Origin: Rosellinia necatrix
Taxonomy: Eukaryota; Ascomycota; Sordariomycetes; Xylariales; Xylariaceae
Assembly: GCA_021209875.1 (NCBI GenBank)
Contig: JAGYVD010000006.1
Coordinates: forward strand, 3,906,001 to 3,970,000
Reading direction: 5' to 3'
DNA: 64,000 bases
Below are positions 12,127 through 22,164 of this stretch, in pieces. The stretch's first letter is position 1. Every line of letters starts with the position of its first letter. The notes under the pieces are model-generated. The model worked only from the letters and a program-made list of their open reading frames with translations, was not told where the DNA came from and searched no databases. A program made the position numbers and the translations under genes.

Positions 12127-13091
12127 ATGCAGCCACTGGTAGACTCGACACCCTACGCCATGCTTCGCTGCATCGTTCGATCCCCAGTATACTGGTCGCG
12201 TGGCCTAACGCAGAATCGAGGCAACATGGTGGATTCAAATACCCTCTCTCCTGACATTCTAGAGATTAATCAAATCCACGTTCGTATACAAGTAGTTGCT
12301 CAGGCCTCACGCGGTGCCACCTATGGCGACGATAGTGGCGACGATAGAGGCGACGAGAGAGGCAACTATGATGACGACGATGCCGAATTTTACTGCGCAA
12401 TCAATAGCTTCCTCTGCGAGACTCAAACGTACTGCTGTCCGTCTGGCTATCTCTGCGGGGATATATCTGCCTGCATCAAACAACCCCAGACCACGAGCTC
12501 AGCACTATGCGGCACAAATACGGACTATTATTCCTGCCCTCTGACCGCAGGTACGTCATGGTGACTCCAGCTATAACGCATTCTTCGACACCAGCTAAGC
12601 ACTTAATAGGGCGCGCTTCCTGCTGTCCGATAGGACTTGAGTGTAATATCGACGGCGGATGCGTAGTCCCGGCTACTACAACCTCTGATATCCCAAACGC
12701 TGGGCTCACTACGATAACCAAATGGACAACAGTGCAGGGGATTTTGATGAACGCTACTAGTGAAGCGAATAGAGTGGCCTTAACAAAGGCTGAGATAGGC
12801 GGTATTGTCGGTGGCGTTGTAGGATTTGCCATAGTTTTGGGCATCCTTGTCGGGTTAATTATGAGGCGGCTGAGCGATGTTATGCGCTTGGTGAAATCGC
12901 GACTTAGACCTGGGGAAAATGAGGTTAGTGGGAAGGAACCGCAAGTGGAAACACCAAACCAACACACTATGCCCGAGCCCCCGTCAGAAATTTGGGACCC
13001 TCATTCTGATGGCCGATATCCATACATGGCTAGAGAATTAGCGGGGAGCTATGAGGCTCATGGAGTTTCGGAGATAGGAGATGGGAGGTAG
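12127..13091 (+). CDS. Cysteine-rich single-pass membrane protein
   Basis: This is a predicted surface protein of unknown function. Exons are 12127..12550 and 12610..13091; donor GTACGT at 12551 and acceptor AATAG at 12605-12609 join in phase and give 301 residues. The outer part holds two related cysteine modules, one around CAINSFLCETQTYCCPSGYLC and one around CPLTAGRASCCPIGLEC. The CCPxGxxC core is common in fungal wall or membrane-anchored proteins. A Thr/Asn-rich stalk leads to one membrane helix (GGIVGGVVGFAIVLGILVGL) and a basic then acidic cytoplasmic tail. An acidic Asp/Gly repeat (GDDSGDDRGDERG) precedes the first module. The N-terminus is doubtful: no clear signal peptide follows the chosen ATG, but VVAQAS just before the acidic repeat looks like a signal cleavage site, so an upstream exon or intron may be missed. 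Confidence 0.65.
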
Positions 13092-13852
13092 GTTGAGAGG
13101 AAGTAGATTGCCCTGAGAGACACACGAAGCTAGGAACCCACGGTTTCCGGTAAACAGCTGGGCTATCTGAAGGTGAGGGGAAAAAACCGCTGTATTGCGG
13201 TATGTTCAACCAGAGTTGGTTCCCGTTTCTGTTAGAAGTTGAGTGATTTAGACCTCAAGACCAGACTAGACGGCATCGGACGCGACGAGTGATTAAAAGA
13301 CGCTCGTGCTTCTGAGTTCACACTGGATAATAATCGATTTTATATAACAGGAATAGGAAGGATCCGGATTAACATCGCTTGAGCAGTCTCTTGCTTCTCT
13401 ATTTGATTCAGCGCCGGGGACTGTCTGAGGGTCTTATATAGATTAGAGTAATAATGATAGAAAAACAAATTATAGTTATCGGAAAACATCGAACTCCCTA
13501 TCTATGCAACAGTTGATTTGGAGAGAGAACTCAGGATAGAATGCATGAATGCTAAACACATTTATTGGCTAGAACAACATCGTTCCCCCTTGCCCCGCCA
13601 CCTTGAACTCGGTATCATTTTTGTTCTAGCCAGTCTAACTAACCGCACGACTATTTGTCAGGAGTTCTTTTATTATCTGCTTGCAAAGTAATACAGGCTA
13701 TCCTTCAAGCGTGTGGCTTTTACCATTAGAGCTGGACGTCTACGAATGAGGATGAGAGAGCCTAATTTTATACCGTTGAACGCACCAAATGTTGGACGTG
13801 TGTGATAGCTTTCAAGACCCTGATCATATGTCATGCCCTTGTTCGTTGTAGT

Positions 13853-14860
13853 CTACTCCCGCGTCCACATCCCATACACAATGCGCGCCACCTCCTCGGC
13901 CTCGGCGCGCACGAGCCCGTGATCGGCCCGCGCCACGACCTCGACGTCGTCGAGCCCGAGGCCGGCCAGCTGCTCCCTGCTGCAGACGTCGTCGTTCTCG
14001 GCGAGGACGACGACCTTCCGCATCGGCAGCCTGGCGAAGCGGCGGTACCCGTCCTCGCCGCCGGAGACGTTCCCGTCCTCGCGGAACATGCTGAGGACGC
14101 TGCGCCGGTAGCCCCGGTGCTCCTCGAGCTCCCACGCCCGGAGCGCCTCGGCGACGACCTCGCCGCGCGCGGCCCTCTCCCGCCAGTCCTCGGGCACGGC
14201 GACGGCGGGCCCGCCCTCGAGGAAGGCGAGCACGGCGGCCTCGGCCTCGGCGTCGCGGCCGCCCGACGAGTCCGCCAGCAGGGCGCGCAGGCGCGGCCCG
14301 CAGCCGTCGAGGGGCATGACGCCGACGGGCGCCACGAGCGCCGCGGACGCGGCGGCCCAGGGGTGGTAGGCGGCGAAGGAGACGGCGACGGAGCCGCCGA
14401 ACGAGTACCCGACCAGGTCCGCCGACGCCCACCCGGACGCGCCCAGCACCTGCAGGACCTGCGCGTGGAAGGCGTGCGCCGCGTGCGCCACCAGCGGCGT
14501 CGACGACAGCCCGTGGCCCCAGAGGTCGAACAGCACCACGTGCGCGTCCGCGTCGAGCGCCTGCAGCCGCCGCGCCAGCGGCAGGAGCCCCAGCGCCGGC
14601 GTGTTCAGCCCGTGCACCATCAGCACCCGCCGCCCACCCCCGGCCCGCCGCCCCGACGGCGCCGGCAGGTCGTACACCGCCGTGCTCCCGAGGTCCGACT
14701 CGAGCATCCGCGGCGCCGGGAATGCGTCCCCGAACCGCGCGACGAACGAGGCGTGGCCCGGCCCCGGGATCGCCGTCGCCGGCTGGCCCCGGACCGTTGT
14801 CGTCAGCTTGCGCGGGAGCGCGAGGTCGGTTGGGGGTAGTGGTCCGTGTGTGTCCGACAT
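13853..14860 (-). CDS. Alpha/beta hydrolase, 335 aa, single exon
   Basis: This is a predicted serine hydrolase of the lipase/esterase-like alpha/beta fold; its substrate cannot be told. The start ATG at 14860..14858 is the first in frame and gives MSDTHGPLPP. Visible motifs are the oxyanion-hole MVHGLN near residue 82, DLWGHGLS near 112-119, nucleophile elbow GYSFGG with Ser153, an acidic residue in LAENDD (Asp290 or Asp291), and the terminal ADHGLV with His314. The triad therefore looks complete. No signal peptide or membrane helix is seen. The coding sequence is very GC-rich, with G or C at most third positions, and sits between clearly AT-rich flanks. It is divergent from the decarboxylase gene 2.3 kb away. 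Confidence 0.88.
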   Translation of the reverse strand: MSDTHGPLPPTDLALPRKLTTTVRGQPATAIPGPGHASFVARFGDAFPAPRMLESDLGSTAVYDLPAPSGRRAGGGRRVLMVHGLNTPALGLLPLARRLQALDADAHVVLFDLWGHGLSSTPLVAHAAHAFHAQVLQVLGASGWASADLVGYSFGGSVAVSFAAYHPWAAASAALVAPVGVMPLDGCGPRLRALLADSSGGRDAEAEAAVLAFLEGGPAVAVPEDWRERAARGEVVAEALRAWELEEHRGYRRSVLSMFREDGNVSGGEDGYRRFARLPMRKVVVLAENDDVCSREQLAGLGLDDVEVVARADHGLVRAEAEEVARIVYGMWTRE

Positions 14861-17120
14861 GGTTGTCTTTTCGTTTTTTGGTTTTTTGACTGGATTGTTG
14901 GAGAAGTTGTCTAGGTAAATGTAGCACTTGTACTTGTAAAAATAGATGGCCCAGTCGGTCTGCCGTCGGTCTCGCCTCGGGACGGCCGAACCGAGGTAGG
15001 GGGGATTGGGACTTAGTCTCTTATACTCGGGATGGTCGTTGATTGGTCGAGGGTTCTTCACGACCCTCCTTGGTGCGCCCTTAACAAGACAACACACTCC
15101 GAGTCGCTCCCCGTCGGAATCTCGCTATGGTGTCAATTTACTATCCGGGTTAGATAAATATGACTAAAAAGATTGCCGGTTGGCGACGTCAAAATGGAGA
15201 GTGTGTGCTGACTAAGCGACACCCCTTTCTCGGCAGCCTGTATTACTGCAAGTCCTGAATCATGGCAACTGACTAATACGCCCTGGGCAAGTCACAGTTC
15301 GAATTACCATATTGAAGCCTTAATTCTTCGCAATGGTATTGTAGGAAATCACGACATCGAACAATTCGAGAACGCTTGTAGACATATACAAGATGAATAT
15401 GAACCCTCACCATGAACAGTCGGTCAATTCCAGTTGTTAGTTGATATGACTACAATGTCCTAGAGTCATGCAAACACACTTGTCAACTATACATTGCTAT
15501 GCGCATCTGCATTACAAGGTAAAGGAAAGGTACGTGCGCAAGTCGAGATAGCCATATGGAAGAATGCCCGTGAATAATAGGATAATATAAAACTAGGAGG
15601 GGATGAGAAATAATTGGATGGTTTGTGGGCATTATCGAGGAAATAAATCTGATCTTTAAACCTATATGAAGATACGTAGTCATAGTGAAGTGAACCACTT
15701 CTAATTAGTGAAGGATAACAATAGCGGTTTCGTTGGAGATAAGTCGACCTTACGCTTCCAACCGTAGGGCAATAACAATTTTCTCGATGCTTTTAACCGC
15801 TTTGGGCTATTGAATGCAACTGCCTTGATTTCGATAAACCGATTCCCTCTACTTGCACGTGAATAGGTCCCAAGATGGAAGTGTAGGGGTGCCTATCTCC
15901 AACGGAGCTGCTATTATTTCCTACGCTAAAACAGGTGGTTCACTTCGGTGCAATCACTGAAGCCATTTCCAGAACCACAAGTAGTACAAGTTGTAACACA
16001 TCTAACGGTTCCCGTCCACCGGACTGTGCCGATGGTGGCGTGCTTTGCTACAACTTTGGAAATCGTTGTCTATGTACCGGTAAGGCTTATCGTCTAACCG
16101 TGCAGTCAATTGAAGACCCGATAACAAAGGGTAGTATTTAGGACAGGTAGCTCATTCATTGCAATAATGTCATTTAAATTCATGCTGTGTTGCAACAATC
16201 GTGTAGTATGGTAGGAACGGGGAGGGAATCGTCTGGTGAATCGGCCAGAAACCGTGAGATTGGCCGCGCTGCTACAAACTTATTTGGCGAATGTGGTCGC
16301 CACCAAGTACATGTTTACCAGTTGGGAACTTCTTAGTCAGCACTCTTGTGGCACCCTTTATGGTGGCCTTCCTGCGCCTCTTACGTCGTACATACATGTC
16401 TCTGCATTTTCGTGCCAAGTTCGTCCCGCTTCCAATGTTTCTAGATACAGGCTAAAGTTCCAATCCAGGTGGAGAGCCAAATAGTAACCCAAAGAAATGC
16501 GCTCCCGTGATAGGTCCTGAGTATAGAGGAGGCGCATTCTAACAAACAGGAGAAGTCGTGTTTCTTTGCCTATTGACATACTTCCATACCAGACAGAAGA
16601 GAGAATATTGCTCTTGATCCACTCACGTTTCGGATTACGGCGCGTAGTACTATTGCCGTGGTGTAAAGTATCGATACCATCGCTACGGTTCACGACCTGG
16701 ATGCAAAGATTTCATTTGGATAGCTAGGTGCAGATATAAGTTTACGTTCGTGTGTGTGGTTGAGTATTATCTACGGCTTGTCCCCGTCTTGGGTCGATAT
16801 TACCGATATCCTAGTGCTACAAGACTGTTGACCACCACCCCATATACTCAGATCATCTAGACGGGACCTTGTCATGGCCGTCTTGGTTGTGATAGAACCA
16901 CATCCATTTGCTGTTGTCCGCCATCCTAATGTCATCCTTGCTGATATGGGTCATGTCTCTAGGTACCAGTTCCGCAAAGGAGGTAGGGTATATATAGAGC
17001 TAATGATCCCCTCCATTCAACTCTGACGACCAGAATATTACATCGTATCAGACAAGTCCCTCCAGCTATAGCCAACACGACCCTACATCTTGTTAAAACA
17101 TAAACAAACGATTCTACACC
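14861..17120. other. AT-rich divergent spacer between hydrolase and decarboxylase genes
   Basis: No credible gene is seen. A 68-codon plus frame at 15935-16141 has several cysteines but no domain or clear start context. A TATATA element near 16990, about 130 bases before the decarboxylase ATG, is a plausible core promoter. Confidence 0.5.
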
Positions 17121-18299
17121 ATGGCACGTTATCAGGCTCTGGTTCAAGATTTCAAGGACTACGTCCGCCGGGCTCCTGACCGCCAGAATGACTTCGATAA
17201 CGCTATGAAATCTGCCCTCGATCCAAGGAACGGCGGCAGCGAAGAGATGGCACTCGAGAACATCAGTAACATGGAGGATTATTACCGTTTCTGTGACGAT
17301 CTTCTTTGCTGGGTGCCCGACGTCAACGGGGAAGGGGATGCGCTGCTACGCAAGCTCTTGGTCTTCTACTGGCTGTTCAATCAGCCCACGGTTGCCCAGT
17401 ACCAGACCGCCATCAACCCCGCAAGCATCAATGACGATCCCAAATGGCTGTCCTATTGGCAGGTCACATTTGCCCGAGGCATAGGTAGCTTTCTCGAGAC
17501 TCGCTCATCGGCATCCAGGATCCAAAGCTTCTATGACAACCCACTGTACAATCAGGAGGCTTATCTGTGGCAAGATGAGCCCTCCAACGGCTGGGCCTGT
17601 TTCAACCAGTTCTTTTCACGCCGGTGGAAGGATATCAACGTTGCGCGACCCCTCTCGGATGCCGACAAAGCTGAAAATGTCGTTGTCAGCGGCGCCGACT
17701 CTCGCTTCAACGGCCACTGGGATGTTGTGGATGGGGAGGTGGCGATAAAGGGGTTCAACTGGCCCATTTCCAAGCTGCTCCAGTATGACGACTTCAATGG
17801 AGCCTCCTTCATGCATGCATTCCTAAGCCCATCAGACTACCATCGGCAGCATGCTCCCGTGAGTGGGAAAGTGATCCATGCCCGGGTCATCCAGGAGCAG
17901 GTCTATCTCCAAGTAACCAAAAGCCCGGATCAGATCGGCCTGAGCCCGGATCGGGGTTTCCTGTTGGGGGCCTCTAAAAAGAGAGCGGCGCCATATGGTG
18001 GAGATCTGAAAGACCTGGATGCACCTGACGAAGCCGGATATCAGTGGTGTCAGACACGAGGTCTGATTATCATCCAGACTGACAATTACGGCAAGGTGGC
18101 AGTTCTGCCCATCGGCATGGCCCAGGTATCATCGGTGGTGTTGACTGTCAGTGAGGATCAATGGGTCAACAAAGGGGATGAAATTTCATATTTCCAGTTT
18201 GGGGGCTCGGATATCGTCCTGGTATTCGAAAAATCGGTAGACTATGTTGTCAACGTCAAGGACAAGTGCAACGTGAGGACTCGGCTTGGCACGCTTTAG
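17121..18299 (+). CDS. Phosphatidylserine-decarboxylase-family enzyme, PsiD-like fungal type
   Basis: This is a pyruvoyl-dependent decarboxylase of 392 residues in one exon. The ATG has context ACACCATGG. The N-terminal ~150 residues match the helical region found in fungal PSD-like proteins. FNQFFSR follows, then DYHRQHAPVSG with Asp239, His241 and His244, which is a conserved catalytic block of PS decarboxylases. The C-terminal FQFGGSD around Ser363 occupies the self-cleavage position (LGST in classical enzymes, GGS in the PsiD-like branch), where Ser363 would become the pyruvoyl group. No targeting sequence or membrane helix is visible, unlike the mitochondrial and Golgi Psd1/Psd2. By family knowledge this soluble branch includes the L-tryptophan decarboxylase of psilocybin synthesis, so an aromatic amino acid is a possible substrate. 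That is inference; phosphatidylserine or another amino acid remain possible. Confidence 0.85.
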   Translation: MARYQALVQDFKDYVRRAPDRQNDFDNAMKSALDPRNGGSEEMALENISNMEDYYRFCDDLLCWVPDVNGEGDALLRKLLVFYWLFNQPTVAQYQTAINPASINDDPKWLSYWQVTFARGIGSFLETRSSASRIQSFYDNPLYNQEAYLWQDEPSNGWACFNQFFSRRWKDINVARPLSDADKAENVVVSGADSRFNGHWDVVDGEVAIKGFNWPISKLLQYDDFNGASFMHAFLSPSDYHRQHAPVSGKVIHARVIQEQVYLQVTKSPDQIGLSPDRGFLLGASKKRAAPYGGDLKDLDAPDEAGYQWCQTRGLIIIQTDNYGKVAVLPIGMAQVSSVVLTVSEDQWVNKGDEISYFQFGGSDIVLVFEKSVDYVVNVKDKCNVRTRLGTL

Positions 18300-18661
18300 T
18301 AGAGCGGCAGCGGATTACCGAAGACCGCAAATGTATCTGGCTCGATATACTATCTGGCATGTGTCCAGCATGTGTCCGGTATGCGTCCAGCATGTGTCCG
18401 GCATGCGTCGTGCAGATCAGTCGGGTGGAGGCGCGAGGAGAAGCTTGGTCCGGACAGCCTCTCCGGCCTGCAGGAAGGCCTAAAAGACACAGCTGATACA
18501 ACTGACACAACTGCCTCGGGAGCCTGGATTAGGTATCAGTGCATTAGCAAATGAATATGAGTAACAGGTGAAACGAATATGAGTAAGAGGTGAAACGGAA
18601 TATGAGTAATAAGTGAGGAGATGAGTGCATGTCAATATCACCCCAAATGTTCCGGTGCGTT

Positions 18662-18696
<35 letters not shown>

Positions 18697-19219
18697 GTGC
18701 AGGGTGTGGGCCATCTGCGATGTGCCATGTAGTGTTGAAATGGCAGCAACCACCCACCAGACTCCGTCCGAGGCGACACCATGTTCGTCAATTACGGCAT
18801 AATGCATTTGGTGGACGGTGACACAGCAGCTATTACTGATGCTCCCGATCGAACCTTCCTCTAGGGAGTTATGGGCAATGAGCAATCCTCGTGCGTAAAC
18901 ATACATACTGCATCCCTCGTGGATCAATCCCCTCCTACCTACCTACCCAAGGTAAGGTAGGTTAGGTAAGTACTGAGGTTAGTACTGATGTTAGCACTGA
19001 TGTTAGCACTGAGGTTAGTAATGAGGTTAGGTAGCTATAATACCTAGGTAGGTACCTGCCCAGATTCATACCTACCTCCTGCCTGACCTCACGTGTGTAG
19101 CTCATATATACTTGACCCAGGTAGACGATTGTGTCTATAACCCACTCGCTTCCTATAGGCTCTGCGCGACATGCCAACGGTTTAGTCCACACGCATCATC
19201 CACGTTTATCTTGGTACGG
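18300..19219. repeat. Spacer with three different short tandem repeats
   Basis: Bases 18358-18412 repeat ATGTGTCCAGC/ATGCGTCC-type units about four times. Bases 18550-18618 repeat GAATATGAGTAA-CAGGTGAAAC about three times. Bases 18961-19030 repeat GTTAGTACTGAGG/GTTAGCACTGATG five or six times. A poly-A then AAAAG run lies at 18661-18696, and CCTAGGTAGGTACC motifs lie at about 19043-19056. The TATATA at about 19105-19110 is a candidate core promoter for the JmjC gene. Confidence 0.75.
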
Positions 19220-21727
19220 ATGAGGATGGCCTCGGCAGAATTTCTCGGAGACCTGCTCTGTCGAGACGGAAGCTATGGAGAACCCGTTCGGGGAACGGTG
19301 GATAATATATACGGAGGGAAGAACCTGGAAAGCCAGGCTGCTTACCTGCGGCTTCTGATGAGCTCTATTGGGAACCTGGAGGAGTTCGCCGTGTTCATTG
19401 TACCAGACGATGACGGCGCTGCGGGTGCTCTTCTATGCTCCTTGCAGACCCTCCGGTCCAGACTCGAGTCCTGGGCTACCCACGGCCACCCGCTTCCACC
19501 ACTGGGGCCGGGCGGCATATCATGGGCGCCCGATCGCTCGCAGCCCTCCCTGGAGACCGATTCCATGCTTCTAGACGTGCTCGCCCGCACACAAACGTGG
19601 GATTGTAATTTAATCACGAGTGCTAGCGCCGCCGCCGTCCTCCCTGTTCCTCATGTGCCATCCACCAACACCAATCATCTCCACATCCCTGTTGCGGCTG
19701 AGCAGTCATATCAGCAGCCGGGTCCAATAGGAGGGGAGCTGTGGTGGTGTATGCCTGGCTCCTTGACTATTCAGAACGGCGAATTCCCCGCTGCCTTGTG
19801 CGAGCGAGAGATGCCAGGTGAGCAGTCACCAGGGAGCGCACGATCATGCAGCAGCTCGCAGTTATCAAACAGCCCGCCACCATCGACAGCAGAAACGGGC
19901 CAGCCGCTTTTTCGGCACATTGATACTAACGAGGGCCTCCTATCTTGGCTGGCGGATATAATCCTTGAGGACACCTTCGATAACATTGTTCACATCGAAC
20001 ATCTACCAAAACTCTCGTGGAACTCTCTCGTGATACCCGACAATGATCTGACTGATTATCAATATCGTGGCGTGACGTACCAGCCAGCATACGTTGAAGA
20101 TGTCGGGTGTTTTACCCATTTACTAGTAGCCGACGACGCCTTCAAGTTCCAGCTTCCGCCGCCCATGGACACCCCAGACGACCGGCCAACCGACGAAATT
20201 TGTATGCGTTTTCTTGAGTCGCTGGCCTTGGAGGCCACGCGGGAAGGTTCAGTGCCTTATCTCGTCGGACCGCCTCTCGACCCAAGATGGAACGGCCTCG
20301 TCGATGCGGGGGAAGGGCTGAGATCCCAGCTACCCTATGAAATTAAAGGCGTCACTACCCCATGCTGGTATCTCGGCGGCAGGTTTTCTGGTACAGCCTT
20401 CCACAAAGAAGACTGCGATCTTCGGTCTATGAACCTCGTTATATACGGCGTGAAGTTATGGATAATCGTTGATACCCAAGACACTGAGAGATTTGAAATA
20501 TGGGTGAGGCATATATGGGGAAATGACGCTGGTAACGACGACCAATGGCTAAGGCATCTCCATCTGGTTCTCCCACCTTCAATGCTCGAGGCAGCCAATA
20601 TCAAGTTTCGCTTGATCAGCACCAGACCGGGCGATATGATTGTGATCTCCCCAAAACAGTATTACTATGCGATTAATATGACTCCAAGCCTCGCAATTGC
20701 CATCAATTTCCTCCTCCCCGAGGAGCCGATATCAAAGGAACCGACATTGTTGTGTGATGAATGTGGCATATGCCCTTTTGTCAACTACGTACCTAATCTC
20801 TCAGTCGTCTCCAATGCTTCCCCAAAGGGATCTCTCAAGCGGCCCTGTGTGCAACCCCAGTCGAGACGCTCGCCAAAACGTCGTCAACAGTTCAAAGCAA
20901 CTGATCCAAATGACGATGATGCCGGGGAGGATTTCCGCCGTGCTGCCGTTATCAAGAGATTGCAGGCACCGCCGGCTTGTTGTCTTGCGCCCGTATTCCC
21001 GGGAACGAACCTACCAAGCTCCAAGGTCATTCGCCTAGCCATGGCAATGAGAGGCCGCAGTGCTATCGCGCAAGTATGGAAATTACATCAGTCCATTCGC
21101 AGTGGCAGGTCTGCCGACATCAGCGGGGCCTTGATCGATAGAAGCCTCAGCGGTAATACTCAGAAGGCGGCACTAGATCAAGGCATAGTCATCTGCACTG
21201 GCGCGAATCAGCAGTCGAACCTCCTCCGACGTCTCTTAACCTGGCACTTTTCGGAGGCGGTGGAGCTAAGCAAAGGTCCCACAGCAATGCGAGCCTCATC
21301 AACGACCGTCACCCAATACACAGGTGAAAACCCGAGGAGCCGCTACAGCAAGCTTAAGTACCGTGGGGACCTTCTTTATATGATATGTGGCTCACACAGA
21401 GGGCTACTCCCCTTTATCCCCCTGCAGCGAGATGATGACTGCGGCATTAGCGACCCCGAGAGCCAGTACCAATATTCAGCGACGAAGAAGGAATTCAAGG
21501 ATTTTGAAAAGATCTTTCAGGTGAATGATGTTTTAACTCAGGTTCTTTGTGCCATCGGTGCCAGCTTCCTCGACTCATGGGGCTATAAAGACCCCTGCGA
21601 TTTCAAGTATAAGGACTGGCTCTACGAGCTACAGCAGGATTTCAATGAGGAAGTAATCCGCCCCATGTCAGAGAGACTTGGTCAAGGGGTGTGTGGTTGC
21701 GGCAACGGAGAAAAGAATACCAGATAG
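19220..21727 (+). CDS. JmjC-fold protein with an incomplete iron-binding triad
   Basis: This protein of about 835 residues lies in one exon. The frame opens upstream only by non-ATG codons; the first in-frame ATG codons are at 19220 and 19226. The JmjC core lies around residues 380-500. YLGGRFSGTAFHKEDCDLRS is the first strand, with His395 and the acidic Glu397 in the expected HxE positions, followed by MNLVIYGVKLWIIV. The last core strand, GDMIVISPKQYYYAINM, aligns with the usual P-x-x-Y-H-x-x-x-N motif, but the metal-binding His is Tyr482. Binding of Fe(II) and demethylase activity are therefore doubtful. A Cys-containing segment (CDECGICPF), a basic Arg/Lys stretch (RRSPKRRQQ) and a C-terminal region of about 200 residues without a recognised domain follow. 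It lies between the decarboxylase and the P450. Its role is unknown; a chromatin or scaffold role is a guess. Confidence 0.75.
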   Translation: MRMASAEFLGDLLCRDGSYGEPVRGTVDNIYGGKNLESQAAYLRLLMSSIGNLEEFAVFIVPDDDGAAGALLCSLQTLRSRLESWATHGHPLPPLGPGGISWAPDRSQPSLETDSMLLDVLARTQTWDCNLITSASAAAVLPVPHVPSTNTNHLHIPVAAEQSYQQPGPIGGELWWCMPGSLTIQNGEFPAALCEREMPGEQSPGSARSCSSSQLSNSPPPSTAETGQPLFRHIDTNEGLLSWLADIILEDTFDNIVHIEHLPKLSWNSLVIPDNDLTDYQYRGVTYQPAYVEDVGCFTHLLVADDAFKFQLPPPMDTPDDRPTDEICMRFLESLALEATREGSVPYLVGPPLDPRWNGLVDAGEGLRSQLPYEIKGVTTPCWYLGGRFSGTAFHKEDCDLRSMNLVIYGVKLWIIVDTQDTERFEIWVRHIWGNDAGNDDQWLRHLHLVLPPSMLEAANIKFRLISTRPGDMIVISPKQYYYAINMTPSLAIAINFLLPEEPISKEPTLLCDECGICPFVNYVPNLSVVSNASPKGSLKRPCVQPQSRRSPKRRQQFKATDPNDDDAGEDFRRAAVIKRLQAPPACCLAPVFPGTNLPSSKVIRLAMAMRGRSAIAQVWKLHQSIRSGRSADISGALIDRSLSGNTQKAALDQGIVICTGANQQSNLLRRLLTWHFSEAVELSKGPTAMRASSTTVTQYTGENPRSRYSKLKYRGDLLYMICGSHRGLLPFIPLQRDDDCGISDPESQYQYSATKKEFKDFEKIFQVNDVLTQVLCAIGASFLDSWGYKDPCDFKYKDWLYELQQDFNEEVIRPMSERLGQGVCGCGNGEKNTR

Positions 21728-22164
21728 TAATATTATGCCGAAGGGGAGATGGAGTCGTAATCATATATTGAATTCGCTGGTGTTTGCGGGCTGCGACAGA
21801 TTCTTTTACCGAGACGGCCTTTGGGGATTTGGTCGGAAAAGGGGCTCAGTTACCTTTTGCGACCCAAACAGCAGACGATGCGCGTTTATATAGGGCATTA
21901 GCAATCCGAGCTTACTATCCATTTGGCAGGATTGGTTAAGAAATATTCCTTGTATCAGGCCGCAAAATGTGCTACATTATATACAATGCAGTGCTGCGCA
22001 AACAGGCACGGTAAATCACCCCCGCCGGGTCTTTTCTCAAATATGATATGATAAGTTCACCCCGTTTCCCCAAAAATTGCAAGAACACGTCATTTCCCGT
22101 CCCATCACGTCCCGTCTCGTACCATCCCCGTTGCCGACAGCGCATGTATCGTGCCTTGCCGCCA
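21728..22164. other. Convergent 3' spacer
   Basis: This is 437 bases between the ends of the JmjC and P450 genes. I see no gene or repeat in it. Confidence 0.5.

Noticed and set aside
13802..14839. Plus-strand 345-codon frame opposite the alpha/beta hydrolase
   Set aside because: It is the shadow of the GC-rich hydrolase. The minus strand shows the catalytic triad.
15935..16141. Small Cys-containing plus frame
   Set aside because: It has 68 codons with no signal peptide or known pattern and lies in AT-rich DNA.
19112..19219. Extension of the JmjC protein to 871 residues
   Set aside because: The frame before 19220 begins at a TTG codon and has no ATG; a TATATA element sits right before it.
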